A stretch of 49,864 nucleotides of DNA from Verrucomicrobiales bacterium (GTDB taxonomy: Bacteria > Verrucomicrobiota > Verrucomicrobiia > Verrucomicrobiales > DEV007): contig JARGPI010000041.1 in the NCBI GenBank assembly GCA_029213005.1, positions 1 to 49,864 on the forward strand, in the 5' to 3' direction. Below are positions 10,001-18,862 of the stretch, piece by piece. The number at the start of each line of letters is the position of its first letter. The first letter of the stretch is position 1. The notes below the pieces were generated by a model. That model saw only the letters and a program-made list of their open reading frames with translations. It had not been told where the DNA came from and did not search any database. A program made the position numbers and the translations under genes.

Positions 10001-13000
10001 AAAGGTTGTGAGCGTTTCTCCCGGACCCATTTCAAGGAAAAGATTCCCCGGGTTCTCCGCCGCGATTGTTTCGACACCGGCACTGAATTTTACGCACCTG
10101 CGAATCTGTTTTGCATAGTAGCCGGGAGATGTCGCTTGTTTGGCAGTGATCCATTTACCGGTCACATTTGAGATATAGGGAATTTGAGGAGGGGACAGGT
10201 CGATTTTAGCGACCGCCGACTCAAACTCATCCAACATCGGTTCCATCATTTTTGAATGGAAGGCATGGGAGGTAACCAACTCCCGGTGGCGAACTGTCTT
10301 TTCCTGTAGAATTTTTCGAAAGCGTGCGATGCCTTCTTCAGTCCCTGCCACCACCGTGAGACTGGGGCCGTTGACGGCGGCGACCTCGACTGTTGGATTC
10401 TGTTCTATCAATGCAGCAACATTTTCTGCGGTATCGAATACCGCCATCATCTTTCCGGGCTTCATTTCCTGCATGAGTTGCCCTCGCTTTGCGACAATCG
10501 TTAATGCGTCCGAAAGTGACATCACTCCGCTGATCACTGCTGCGACATATTCACCGATACTATGTCCAATCAGCGATGTCGGCTCGAATCCCCAGTCTAA
10601 CCACCGTTGAGATTGAGCATAACAGACGGCGAAGATGGCGGGTTGAGCGTATCGGGTTTCGTTGATTAGATTTTTGTCATCACCGAAAAGAACAGGCTCC
10701 AGATCGAGCCTCGCATTTTGCTTTAAAAGTTTGAAGCATTGATCGAGGGCACTTCGAAAGACGTTATCGCTCCGGTAGGATTGCTCTGCCATGCCCCGGT
10801 ATTGTGAGCCCTGGCCGGTGAACATGAAGACGGGATTACGATCGATGACGGGAGCTCCGGAAATCTTTATGTCACGGTTCTCCAGTTCGGAAAGGATCGT
10901 TTCCGGAGTATTGCCGACTATAGCAAAGCGGACATCGAATGCGCCGCGACCGTTCTGCATTGTAAATGCCGCGTCAGCCCAGTTCAAATCAGATCCGGCG
11001 ACGAACTGCTTCCAATCGGATAAGGTTCCTTCAAGGGAGGTTCTGCTTTTAGCTGAGAACGGAACAATGAGATACTGATCGTCCTGAGACGGTGCTGACT
11101 CAGTGGCGGGAGCCTCCGCGAGTATGGCATGGGCATTGGTGCCTCCGAGGCCCATCGCGCTCACGGCACCAATCCGGAGTTGGCCGTCGGTTTCCCACGG
11201 CGTGGTTTCGTCCTGTATATAGAAAGGGGAATTCTCCAGATCCATCTCCGGATTTTCCTCTGTAAAATTCAGCGTGCCGGGAATAGTTTGGTGTTTGAGC
11301 GAGAGGGCTAATTTGAGCAGACCGGCAATTCCAGCTGCCGCATCAGCGTGTCCGATGTTCGATTTTACGGAACCGATCGGGCAATCCTGAATGCGATCAC
11401 TGGAATATCTCCATGCAGTCGTGAGTCCCGCGATTTCTATAGGATCACCGATCACGGTGCCGGTTCCGTGAGCTTCGACATAGGAAATTTCGTCCGCGCT
11501 GATTCCGGAATTTTCGAGCGCCGCGCTAACCACGCTGGTCTGGCCGGAGATACTCGGAGATGCAAAGGTGCCTTTACGATCGCCGTCGTTGTTGATGGCG
11601 ATGCCTTTGATTACGGCATGAATGGTATCACCATCTTCAATGGCCCGACTAAGTGGTTTGAGCAACACGGCGCCTGCTCCCTGGGAAAATATCGTTCCGC
11701 TGGCTGCTTTATCAAAGGGGCGACAATGACCGTCTTTTGAGAAAATCAGTCCTTCGTCATAATGGTAGCCCTGCTCGTGAGGGTAGGAAAATGATACGCC
11801 GCCCGCTATTGCCATTTCGCAGCGATTCGCGCGAATCGCCTCGCAGGCTTCGTTCACTGCCACCAGCGAAGTTGAGCAAGCGGTCTGAACTGACACGGCG
11901 GGGCCGGTGAGGCCGAAAGTAAAGGCGGACCTTGTAGCGATGTAGTCAGACGCGTTGCCCGTCAGGGTGTTGAGACGATTCACTGATTCGATTCCGAGAT
12001 GGGCGAACTGATAAGTGGAGTAGCCACCGCCTGCGTAAACTCCGATTCGACTGCCGGCCGGTTCTCCCGGGTAGCCGGCATTCTCCAGCGTCTCCCAGAC
12101 GGTTTTCAGGAACAGGCGTGCTTGAGGATCCATCACTTCGGCCTCTGCTCCGCTTAGTCCGAAGAAGGCGGGGTCAAATTGATAGGCATCTTCTAGAGAG
12201 GTTCCCCTTGGGACATAATTGGGCGATAGATAGTCAGCCGCGCTGACCCCGAAGGACTCCAATTCCTCGTTGGAGAACGTTTCGATACTTTCCACACCGT
12301 TGACGAGATTGTCCCAGTAGGTATCGATGTTCGGTGCCCCGGGGAAGCGCCCCGCCATCCCAATGATCGCTATATCATTTCCCACTTTCGTTTTCGTGAT
12401 ATCGGATTCTACAGGCTGAGCATTGTCGCTGATGACGTCGGCGAGATGCTCGGAAGTCGGGCACTGAAAGATCGTGGCAATCGGTATTTTCCGGCGGAGG
12501 TGGTCGGTAAGCTTTTTTTGAAACTGAACCGCGTTGATAGAATCGGCTCCAAGACGGAATAATATATCGGTGGTTTTTACTCTCTGAACATTTAAGACTT
12601 CCCTCCATAATCCGGCGATTTCTTTTGCGAGATCGTCAGAGGTGTTCTCCGGCTCTACCGGAATTGAATTTCCCGCCTCCGGAACCGGAAGAGATAGACG
12701 ATCGATTTTACCACTTACTGTTTTTGGGAAATTTTCCATCTCCACGAACCAGGTCGGAACCATGTAGGGAGGGAGGGTGTTGAGAAGAAATTCCTGAAGC
12801 TCCTCCTGTGTCGGCATGGTGGCAGCTGGCTGGAGGTAAGCGACGATTCGTTTCTGTCCCGGTTGATCTTCCCTGACTAGCACAGCCACTTCCTGAACTC
12901 CGGGATGAGCGTTCAGCTCATTTTCAATTTCTCCCAGCTCGATTCGGTAGCCGCGGATTTTTACCTGATTATCAGAGCGCCCCGAATAGTAGAGCACACC

Positions 13001-14749
13001 GTCCCGCCAGTATCCGACGTCGCCGGTGTCGTACATTCTGCCCCCGTTTAGAAAGGGGTCTGTGAGGAAGCGTTCTTCGTTCAATTCCGGTCGGTCGATG
13101 TAGCCACGGACCACGCAGTCACCTCCGATGAAAATTCTTCCTCTGATTGAAGGGGGGACCGGTTGATTGTCGTCGTCCAGAATATAGATCCGACTGTTAA
13201 GCAGTGGTGTGCCGAGAGGTACGGTTCCGCTTTCATGGTCAACCTTGTGAACGGTATTGAATACCGTTGCCTCACAGGGGCCGTACTCGTTGTAGACGGC
13301 TTTGCATAATCCCTGCAGGGTATTGGCCAGATCGGGGCTGATGGCTTCCCCGCCACTCATAATCACGAGGTCTTCTTTACCTTTCCATCCAGACGCCACG
13401 AGGATCTGAAACGTCGTTGGGGTCGCGTTCATCATCGTGATGCCCGCTTTATCGATCAATTCCCCGAGTGCTTCGCCGTCTGCTGCGATCTTTGCCGGGG
13501 CGACATGAACCTCTCCACCCAGAACGAGAGGGCAGAATAATTCGGGGACCGATACATCAAAAGCGATCGTGGTCGAGCCGAGGTAAATATCATCCTCCGT
13601 AATGCCATGTCTTTCAATATTGGCGTAGACATAGTTTACCATGGAGTGATGTTCGATCTCCATTCCTTTGGGCTTACCAGTGGAACCCGAAGTATAGATC
13701 ACATAAATAAGGTCATTCGGACTGCATTGGTGGTCGGGGTTCGGATGATAATTACCGGGTGGGATGTCTTCAAGCCAGATGGTGTCGAGCTGTTTTCCGA
13801 AAAGTGGAATCGATTGGAACTGTTTCTGTGAGACTGCGAGTTTGATTCCCGAGTCCTCAGCCATGTAGGTCATCCTTTCATCAGGGAGACCGGGTTCGAG
13901 AGGTACATATCCTCCCCCGGCTTTCATGATCCCGATCATGGCTCCGAGCATTTCAGCGCTTCTCTCAACGTGCAGGCCGATTCGCTCGTTGGTGGCGATT
14001 CCCTGATCCAGCAGTTTTCGAGCGACGGCGTTCGAGAAAGAATTTAACTCCCGGTAGGTCCATGATTTCTCAGCATCGGACACCGCAATTCGATCAGGCG
14101 TTTCCTTCGCCTGCTTCTCGAATAGTGACGGGTAATCCAGCTGACGATAGTATGGTTGCCTTTCGTGCTCTGATGGATTCCAGCCATGAATCATTTCATC
14201 AAGTTCCCCGGGGAGAAAGAGATCGACATCTTTGACCAACAGATTGGGATTCGAACTGACCTGGCTAGCTAAGTAATCCAAACGGGCGCCCCAATTCTTA
14301 ATCGTAGATTCCAGGTAGAGTTTCGAATCATAAACTATCGTGCACTCCCCGTTCAGGTATTCAAATACCGCCTCGAAGGAGGGGCCGTAATCATTGGCTT
14401 CCGATTGAAATGATATCGAGAATTGTCGATGGTCCTTATTTCCGACCAATAGAGGAACTATCGCACTGCAGGAATCTTCTCTGGCGATCTCATATTTCAG
14501 GTCCGACGGGGTTTGGTCTGAGTAATGACCTATATCAAAACTGTTTTGCCCGGATAGATAGTGGATAAGAATCGCCACGATATTCTGAAACCGCTCATCG
14601 CTCAATCCGTGCTTCGAAAATGAAGTAAGCAGATAGCGTTCCGGTTTCGGCGATGTCGCCTTATTTCTGGGGTAGTCGGAAATGACTTCAATCATGGTCG
14701 ATGATTCGTTTGGAAAATGATAAGAGACTGGGCGGCAAATATCGCTCAC
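7019..14749 (-). CDS. Hybrid NRPS-PKS megasynthase: (truncated C)-A-PCP-KS-AT-KR-ACP-TE
   Basis: One 2576-residue multidomain enzyme. Residues 1-190 are the C-terminal half of a condensation domain without the HHxxxDG motif. Adenylation spans about 205-690 (YTSGSTGKPKG, NEYGPCEATV). The first carrier is at 705-770 (Ser737 in LGADS). KS spans 790-1215 (Cys958 in QTACSTS, His1094, His1134). AT spans 1305-1640 (Ser1397 in GHSIGE; HAFH at 1495, which predicts malonyl-CoA). KR spans 1690-2110 (FTGGLGGLA; Tyr2081 in SDYAAANAY). The second carrier has Ser2224 (GGDSLQ). The thioesterase is at 2285-2540 (Ser2364 in GYSFG, His2519). There is no DH, ER or methyltransferase. The expected product is an amino acid extended by one malonyl unit, ketoreduced and released: a 4-amino-3-hydroxy acid. 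By-eye alignment gives the A-domain code D-V-P-N-M-G-E-V-F, which I cannot assign. The start is GTG 14749 or ATG 14695. No phosphopantetheinyl transferase is in the window. Confidence 0.93.
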   Translation of the reverse strand: MSDICRPVSYHFPNESSTMIEVISDYPRNKATSPKPERYLLTSFSKHGLSDERFQNIVAILIHYLSGQNSFDIGHYSDQTPSDLKYEIAREDSCSAIVPLLVGNKDHRQFSISFQSEANDYGPSFEAVFEYLNGECTIVYDSKLYLESTIKNWGARLDYLASQVSSNPNLLVKDVDLFLPGELDEMIHGWNPSEHERQPYYRQLDYPSLFEKQAKETPDRIAVSDAEKSWTYRELNSFSNAVARKLLDQGIATNERIGLHVERSAEMLGAMIGIMKAGGGYVPLEPGLPDERMTYMAEDSGIKLAVSQKQFQSIPLFGKQLDTIWLEDIPPGNYHPNPDHQCSPNDLIYVIYTSGSTGKPKGMEIEHHSMVNYVYANIERHGITEDDIYLGSTTIAFDVSVPELFCPLVLGGEVHVAPAKIAADGEALGELIDKAGITMMNATPTTFQILVASGWKGKEDLVIMSGGEAISPDLANTLQGLCKAVYNEYGPCEATVFNTVHKVDHESGTVPLGTPLLNSRIYILDDDNQPVPPSIRGRIFIGGDCVVRGYIDRPELNEERFLTDPFLNGGRMYDTGDVGYWRDGVLYYSGRSDNQVKIRGYRIELGEIENELNAHPGVQEVAVLVREDQPGQKRIVAYLQPAATMPTQEELQEFLLNTLPPYMVPTWFVEMENFPKTVSGKIDRLSLPVPEAGNSIPVEPENTSDDLAKEIAGLWREVLNVQRVKTTDILFRLGADSINAVQFQKKLTDHLRRKIPIATIFQCPTSEHLADVISDNAQPVESDITKTKVGNDIAIIGMAGRFPGAPNIDTYWDNLVNGVESIETFSNEELESFGVSAADYLSPNYVPRGTSLEDAYQFDPAFFGLSGAEAEVMDPQARLFLKTVWETLENAGYPGEPAGSRIGVYAGGGYSTYQFAHLGIESVNRLNTLTGNASDYIATRSAFTFGLTGPAVSVQTACSTSLVAVNEACEAIRANRCEMAIAGGVSFSYPHEQGYHYDEGLIFSKDGHCRPFDKAASGTIFSQGAGAVLLKPLSRAIEDGDTIHAVIKGIAINNDGDRKGTFASPSISGQTSVVSAALENSGISADEISYVEAHGTGTVIGDPIEIAGLTTAWRYSSDRIQDCPIGSVKSNIGHADAAAGIAGLLKLALSLKHQTIPGTLNFTEENPEMDLENSPFYIQDETTPWETDGQLRIGAVSAMGLGGTNAHAILAEAPATESAPSQDDQYLIVPFSAKSRTSLEGTLSDWKQFVAGSDLNWADAAFTMQNGRGAFDVRFAIVGNTPETILSELENRDIKISGAPVIDRNPVFMFTGQGSQYRGMAEQSYRSDNVFRSALDQCFKLLKQNARLDLEPVLFGDDKNLINETRYAQPAIFAVCYAQSQRWLDWGFEPTSLIGHSIGEYVAAVISGVMSLSDALTIVAKRGQLMQEMKPGKMMAVFDTAENVAALIEQNPTVEVAAVNGPSLTVVAGTEEGIARFRKILQEKTVRHRELVTSHAFHSKMMEPMLDEFESAVAKIDLSPPQIPYISNVTGKWITAKQATSPGYYAKQIRRCVKFSAGVETIAAENPGNLFLEMGPGETLTTFCNDILSGTDHIAISTLPGPKTGGDSLQFTWKALAHTWTLGQSLNWSRYLPQEGRRRIPLPTYHFDEQTYRIEPNIINEDPAAQSSSIYHTPIWKESKSGYAGVPITPGEKTVWLCFINNRSSLERGILDAAKAETSRRITVATGKNYKRYSANRYRINPESEEDYESLVKSVINDFGTIGGVIHSWSCNHPHVKNDEKVWKSQTTRTISALWLAKALGSLGNITPIPVNFITTGLIRAKSDRLLPANHALAGAVGVIQREYPNLITRTIDLGDQTFDIRTEEALHKLLNGDQHHLKIAMKDGSWWLPAFENDDPDIVNNTEPVRELKNEGVYIFTGGLGGLALTIAKEFCNRANKLTLVLITRSAFPDRNEWASLLAGSDTDPKTASRIKTIEELEQTGARIQIVTADLSIPGMIESTFDAVQRQHEAIDGVIHTSGILQDGTIARKDKRSIENVFAAKVIPAQGIYHYFSSPNHNADFVVLFSSVSTELAAYGQSDYAAANAYLDGIAEQAYSEGHPFFSISWPAWREVGMAAETSSDAAKASGLSLELANNSVAPEIGAKAFFDIVSFSDSGRTVVSVLPFDHHYHELLAKRQPASNRSDESRSKIEAPVEQMLSLWKRELKNNQIEEDHDYFELGGDSLQAVGLLQRIQETFDQAIPMSLLIKAPTAKQLVQAMGLDSGGIEEVEEKELPAHIIPLRIERESNETPMFCIHAADGSVMFYQGFATRLKHKRTIYGVESRFFHDESYEIEANIEAMAERYLKDIKEVRPEGPYIFAGYSFGALVATRMAQLARQRGDEVEGLIIYDMFNPEVIRKYSIFERAKVIWDSRSILPFWPRLGSCFERVGELAKWAAIHLISYLKYKTKQHEGEYARHVEARYMNESLIPDFRPEPYEGRVMLVLTEDPGDRYDFGEIHGWRKVLTGQLTHRFVTGNHLEIFTGTHLELLVNHTDYFLQRVPPEKYPSPNSTREKMTVGDERFKSSSRQTVGQSK

Positions 14750-14903
14750 CCCTTAAGGATTTACAATAATATTCATAATTATGATTGTTTTGGAGTCTTG
14801 AGCATTTTCGCTAAGCGGAAATTTTCGCCACGTTTAAAAACTCTGTTTCACGCCGGTTTTTCGGGTCTGAGCCTGAAAAACGAGAATTTTCCAGTTTCTG
14901 ATA

Positions 14904-14921
14904 TAATTAGTGGACTAATTA
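14904..14921. promoter_or_regulatory. Perfect palindrome, candidate operator between NRPS-PKS and Wzz-like genes
   Basis: TAATTAGT and ACTAATTA form a perfect inverted repeat around a 2-base centre. A third half-site-like GACTAATTTT follows at 14931-14940. The surrounding 14750-14960 region is AT-rich and lies between divergent genes, so a dimeric regulator could act on either. It covers the alternative ATG at 14921 of the Wzz-like gene, which favours the later start at 14960. No regulator gene is adjacent. Confidence 0.45.
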
Positions 14922-14959
14922 TGGTGGGTAGACTAATTTTGGCAGATCTAACGTTCCAC

Positions 14960-16960
14960 ATGATGACTTCCACGGTTTCAAAATCTCAGTCCAGCTCGGC
15001 CCCCCAGTTCTCACCGGGAGCGTCCGAGTGGGACTTGATCGAGCTTTCCCCGGTTTTCGATTTTCAGGATTTGTTCTCCATTCTGAAGAAACGAATTTTC
15101 TGGCTGCTGTTATTTCCGTTTCTCGGAGGCGTGATGGCAATTATCTACGTTTTGAATTTTGCGACGCTCTATTATTCCAGTCAGGCTCTGATTTTTGTGG
15201 ATCCGAAGTTTGATCACATCCTTCAGGTTGAGGATGTCGATTCAGTTGCGTCGGACCTTGATTCCTTGAACAGTTTGGAGCGTGCGATGACTTCTGACTC
15301 AATGATTTTGAGGGTCATTGAAAAATTGGGATTAAAGGAGGACCGCGATTTTCTGCCGAAGTCGATCCGTAAAAAGATGGACAAAGGCGAAGAGGTTTCG
15401 GATTCCCTGTTACTCAAGGAGATTCGGGATAAAAGAATCAAGTGCGGTTTGATTCGGCCGACCCGTCTTCTCGAATTAACGGTTTTTGATACCGATGCGG
15501 AGCGAGCTCAGTTGATAGCGAGCACCTACGTTGAGGAGTTCGAAGCGTTTCTGGGCGATAAAAAGAAAGGTGAGGCAAATTTGCTGGAGGACGCGTTGCG
15601 GCGTCAGGCTGATATTGCCTACAACCGCGCTTTGGAATCGGAAAAACAGCTCGAAGAGTTTCGCGTCGCCAATCCCGGCCTGACGGTAGAGCAGGATCAC
15701 AACCTGTTTGCTGAGCGTCTGACCCGGGCTGGTGAAGAGTTAAACCGGGTTTCCAGTAAAGTGCTCGATTTAAGAAGTAAGGTAGAAACGGTAAGAGGCA
15801 TCGATCCGGCAACCAATCCCATTCAGGTGATCGAAGTGGGTGGCTTCTCCGACAACAAGCATGTCTCAGACCTGTTGTCTCATCGAACCAATACCAAGGC
15901 GGCATTTGTCGTGGCGTCGAGCCGGTTCACCCGCTCTCATCCCAACTATAAAGAAGCGGAGAAACAGTATCTCGAAGTGGAGACTCAGTTATCTCAGCTC
16001 GCTTCGGACTTGAAAGAATCTTTAATTGCTGACTATGCCGCTTCGGAGAAAAATCAGGAGTTACTTGAGGCTCAGGTCGCTGATCTGCAAAAAGGTCTTA
16101 ACGCGGTAAAGTCGAAAAGTTCGAAATTCCGGGCTGTGCAGCAAAAGGTGGAAACCGAATGGCGGATCCACGAGGCTCTCCAGCAGAAGATCGGGGAAAC
16201 CTCTCTGATTACTGAAAAGTCGACTTCAATCACAACCGAGATGTCAAAGCCGATCGTTGCTCATAAAACATCAAAGCCCGGTAAGCCGGTCATTGCTATC
16301 CTGGGCACTTTTCTGGGCGGGTTGTTTTCCCTGGGGCTTTTGGCAGTCGATCTGTTCCGGGACAGCCCGTTTGTAAACCGGTCTCAGATCGAGAAAAATC
16401 TGGGGATCAAAGTGCTCGCAGAGACTCCCAGGATTGATACCGAGGTCGACCAGCGCGATGTTTTGTTAACGCAAATGTCTCAAGTATTGCTTTCGCCTCA
16501 ACACCGGCTTTCAAAAGTGATCCATGTGACCTCCGTGGAGCCGTCTTCATCGGGGTACCATGTAGCAGCTGCTCTGGGGTATGCCTCCGCTTACTATGGA
16601 AATCAGACTCTCGTGATTTCAATGGTTGCCGGTAGCAATCCGGGGAATCTGGTCAGCTTTCAGCCTCAGAAGTCCCATCAGAAAAACCTGTTCAGTTTGG
16701 CCATTCCCTCGAGCTTCCTACTCGCTCCTGAAAATATCTGGCAAATGTTGAATCCCCACTGCCAGCAGTTTTCAAGGATCATCATTGAAACGTCTTCTCT
16801 ACCTCAGGACTCGCAAGTGCCGGTCATGGTGACCTCCTATGCGGACACTTCGATGCTGATTGTCCGTAACGGAATCGAAAAGAGAAAGAAGGTCGATCAG
16901 GTTCTCGAAAACTTGCGGAAGAATGCAAGAGGGACGATTTCGGTAACTCTCGAAGGGTAA
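14960..16960 (+). CDS. Wzz/BY-kinase-like polysaccharide co-polymerase lacking a Walker A motif
   Basis: The product is about 666 residues. An N-terminal Wzz domain starts at the membrane helix FWLLLFPFLGGVMAIIYVL, followed by a beta segment, long coiled-coil periplasmic helices, and the second membrane segment AILGTFLGGLFSLGLLAVD after PGKPV. The C-terminal 200 residues follow the fold of a bacterial tyrosine kinase (VIHVTSVEPSSSGYHVAAAL), but the position of the GxxxxGKS Walker A loop reads SVEPSSSGY. No Walker B aspartates are evident and there is no tyrosine-rich tail. It therefore probably acts as a chain-length co-polymerase with a non-catalytic cytoplasmic domain. The start is chosen at ATG 14960 (MMTSTVSKS); frames further upstream lie over the palindrome. 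It sits 15 bases ahead of the polymerase-like gene, so the two are probably co-transcribed. Confidence 0.8.
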   Translation: MMTSTVSKSQSSSAPQFSPGASEWDLIELSPVFDFQDLFSILKKRIFWLLLFPFLGGVMAIIYVLNFATLYYSSQALIFVDPKFDHILQVEDVDSVASDLDSLNSLERAMTSDSMILRVIEKLGLKEDRDFLPKSIRKKMDKGEEVSDSLLLKEIRDKRIKCGLIRPTRLLELTVFDTDAERAQLIASTYVEEFEAFLGDKKKGEANLLEDALRRQADIAYNRALESEKQLEEFRVANPGLTVEQDHNLFAERLTRAGEELNRVSSKVLDLRSKVETVRGIDPATNPIQVIEVGGFSDNKHVSDLLSHRTNTKAAFVVASSRFTRSHPNYKEAEKQYLEVETQLSQLASDLKESLIADYAASEKNQELLEAQVADLQKGLNAVKSKSSKFRAVQQKVETEWRIHEALQQKIGETSLITEKSTSITTEMSKPIVAHKTSKPGKPVIAILGTFLGGLFSLGLLAVDLFRDSPFVNRSQIEKNLGIKVLAETPRIDTEVDQRDVLLTQMSQVLLSPQHRLSKVIHVTSVEPSSSGYHVAAALGYASAYYGNQTLVISMVAGSNPGNLVSFQPQKSHQKNLFSLAIPSSFLLAPENIWQMLNPHCQQFSRIIIETSSLPQDSQVPVMVTSYADTSMLIVRNGIEKRKKVDQVLENLRKNARGTISVTLEG

Positions 16961-16975
16961 CGCCTCCGGTGTGTC

Positions 16976-18262
16976 ATGAAATTGCAGAAAAAGTTTCATC
17001 AGGTTTCGCTTGGGCAGCCCAATTTCTGGCTGCCCTGGTGGTTTCGTCCCTCGTTGTTTATGCTGGTGGCGATGCTGCCGGCGATGATTCTTTTTTCGTT
17101 TTCCGATCCCTCCCTGACCCTGTCGAAAGCACAACTTTTCTACGGAAACCGGGATTTTGTTATCGGTCTGATCGGGTTCTTTTTTCTGATCCTCGGGGCG
17201 CTGATGGGTGAATCAAAAACCATTGGCAGAATGATAGGGGGAGGGCGCTCCGGTCAATCTTCACCTCGAATTGCAGAGGCATTTCTCAGTGAAAAACTGG
17301 ATTGGTTTTTGATGGGAGTGTTTATCATTTCCCATATCATATTCTTTCGTGGCTTCTTCATGAATCCGGGACTGGTAGCCGGAGTGTTGGGAGGGAATCT
17401 GGAGTTGAAGCATACCTTCAAAACCATTCCTGGAGTCACCACCTGGACTCAGGTTTCACTCGCACTTGCCGGACTGCGGGGACTGCGCTGGGCCGGGATC
17501 CTTCCGGGGAAAATCAAGCTGATCTCTGCGTTTCATATCGTGTTTTTCGGAACGCTTTTTGTCAGAGCGATTCTCTGGTCAGAGCGGCTCGCGTTGATCG
17601 AAGGTGTCTTTCCCTTCTTTCTTTGTGCTATGCCGAGGATAGGTCAGTTGGTGACTCCGATGATAAAGAAATTTATCAACATCCTTCCCCTACTGGCTCC
17701 AGTGATGTTGCTGGCGGTTTTTATCTTCTTTGAATCTCTGCGATCCTGGCAAAGTAACTCAGCTGAGCATGCCAATATATTTGTATTCGGATGGAAGCGC
17801 CTCTTTACCTATTACTTCGAGGCGATGAATACCGGAGCCGCGGCGCTCGGTGTGACCGGTTTCTACGATGGGTTGACCGGACCGATTTATCACGGCGCAT
17901 ACGACCATATCTACAAAGGACTCTATCAGGGATCTTTGGATATCGAGTTTAATAACACCTCGGGCGTCTGGTACGTGGCGACTTACACCGGTAATCTACT
18001 GTTTGTCCCGGCGATGCTTGCTCTGGGTTTTCTGACCGGAGCCGCTTATCGCAGCCTTGCTGCCGGACGTCTTTTTGGATTGGTCTATCCCATTCAGTTT
18101 CTCTTTATGTTTGAACTGCTCCGGATTCATTACTGGGTGGGGACCAATCGGGTTCTTGCCTCAACAATTGTTCTGATCGGTATTCTGGTATGGGCTCAAA
18201 CGATCCGCTCCAGAGTGCGTTTCCGATCGGCCCGGGACGCTTCCCTGTCCTATTCGCTTTGA
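16976..18262 (+). CDS. Multi-pass membrane protein, Wzy-like polysaccharide polymerase candidate
   Basis: The product is 428 residues with about ten predicted membrane helices. The first is LFMLVAMLPAMILFSF; the last ones include LFVPAMLALGFLTGAAY and STIVLIGILVWAQTI. A large loop near residues 250-330 holds conserved-looking aromatic and glycine residues (YYFEAMNTGAAALG, FYDGLTGPIYHG). Size, topology and the big extracytoplasmic loop fit a Wzy-type O-antigen or exopolysaccharide polymerase, and the gene immediately follows a Wzz-type co-polymerase. Wzy proteins share almost no primary sequence, so this rests on topology and context. No glycosyltransferases or flippase are in the window, so the rest of such a pathway must lie elsewhere. 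Confidence 0.6.
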   Translation: MKLQKKFHQVSLGQPNFWLPWWFRPSLFMLVAMLPAMILFSFSDPSLTLSKAQLFYGNRDFVIGLIGFFFLILGALMGESKTIGRMIGGGRSGQSSPRIAEAFLSEKLDWFLMGVFIISHIIFFRGFFMNPGLVAGVLGGNLELKHTFKTIPGVTTWTQVSLALAGLRGLRWAGILPGKIKLISAFHIVFFGTLFVRAILWSERLALIEGVFPFFLCAMPRIGQLVTPMIKKFINILPLLAPVMLLAVFIFFESLRSWQSNSAEHANIFVFGWKRLFTYYFEAMNTGAAALGVTGFYDGLTGPIYHGAYDHIYKGLYQGSLDIEFNNTSGVWYVATYTGNLLFVPAMLALGFLTGAAYRSLAAGRLFGLVYPIQFLFMFELLRIHYWVGTNRVLASTIVLIGILVWAQTIRSRVRFRSARDASLSYSL

Positions 18263-18312
18263 TTCAGTTCAACCTCAAGTGCCTTGATTCAAGCCACTCC
18301 GAGCCTATTCAG

Positions 18313-18792
18313 CTATTGTTTTCGTTTGCTTGAGACTTCTTTCTCAAATCGCTTCTTTTCCTCCTCTGGTGCTCGCACTCCGGAGGCAATGAAGACATCG
18401 ATAAATCTAAAGAGAGATTGAGAATACTGCATGTATTTGGCTTCCGGAGAATCCTGCGGCCAATCTGGCTGGCCTACCTGCTTTTTTGTAAAGTAACCGG
18501 AAATCATGACCTCTGGATTTCCCGGAATATGGAATGAATCGATATACTCAACATGAACCTCCAAGGGTTTCTCGAGTTTCTTCCCGTTGATGGAAGTGAC
18601 TTCGTGTAGGGAATAAGATATTGGGAACTTTCCAGCGCCTTCGACTCGATGGCATGTAATAACTAAGTAATTCCCATGTGAGTAGGGTTTGTCACTCGGC
18701 TCTATCTCCAATGGCTCCCCAAAACAGTGTGTTCCTGAGCACAGTAAAACCATTGCGGTAAGAAATACGGATGGAATGGCTAACTTCTTCAT
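18313..18792 (-). CDS. Secreted hypothetical protein
   Basis: The product is 159 residues. The N-terminus MKKLAIPSVFLTAMVLLCSG is a signal peptide, with probable cleavage after HCFGEP or as a lipoprotein-like sequence at LLCSG. The mature part has alternating strands (NYLVITCHRVEGAGKF, EVHVEYIDSFHIPGN, EVMISGYFTKK) and ends in a charged helix, EEEKKRFEKEVSSKRKQ. I recognise no domain. It is a single-gene unit convergent with the Wzy-like gene. Codon use looks ordinary and there is one clear ATG, so it is probably a real exported protein of unknown function. Confidence 0.6.
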   Translation of the reverse strand: MKKLAIPSVFLTAMVLLCSGTHCFGEPLEIEPSDKPYSHGNYLVITCHRVEGAGKFPISYSLHEVTSINGKKLEKPLEVHVEYIDSFHIPGNPEVMISGYFTKKQVGQPDWPQDSPEAKYMQYSQSLFRFIDVFIASGVRAPEEEKKRFEKEVSSKRKQ

Positions 18793-18862
18793 AGGTTTAA
18801 AGCGGGGTGAAAATGCCTGACTTGGTCTTACTGCTTGATTCGAAAATAGTCTCTGAAGTGCC

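Noticed and set aside
14147..14749. Complete condensation domain at the megasynthase N-terminus
   Set aside because: Only the C-terminal half aligns and HHxxxDG is missing, so it is called truncated.
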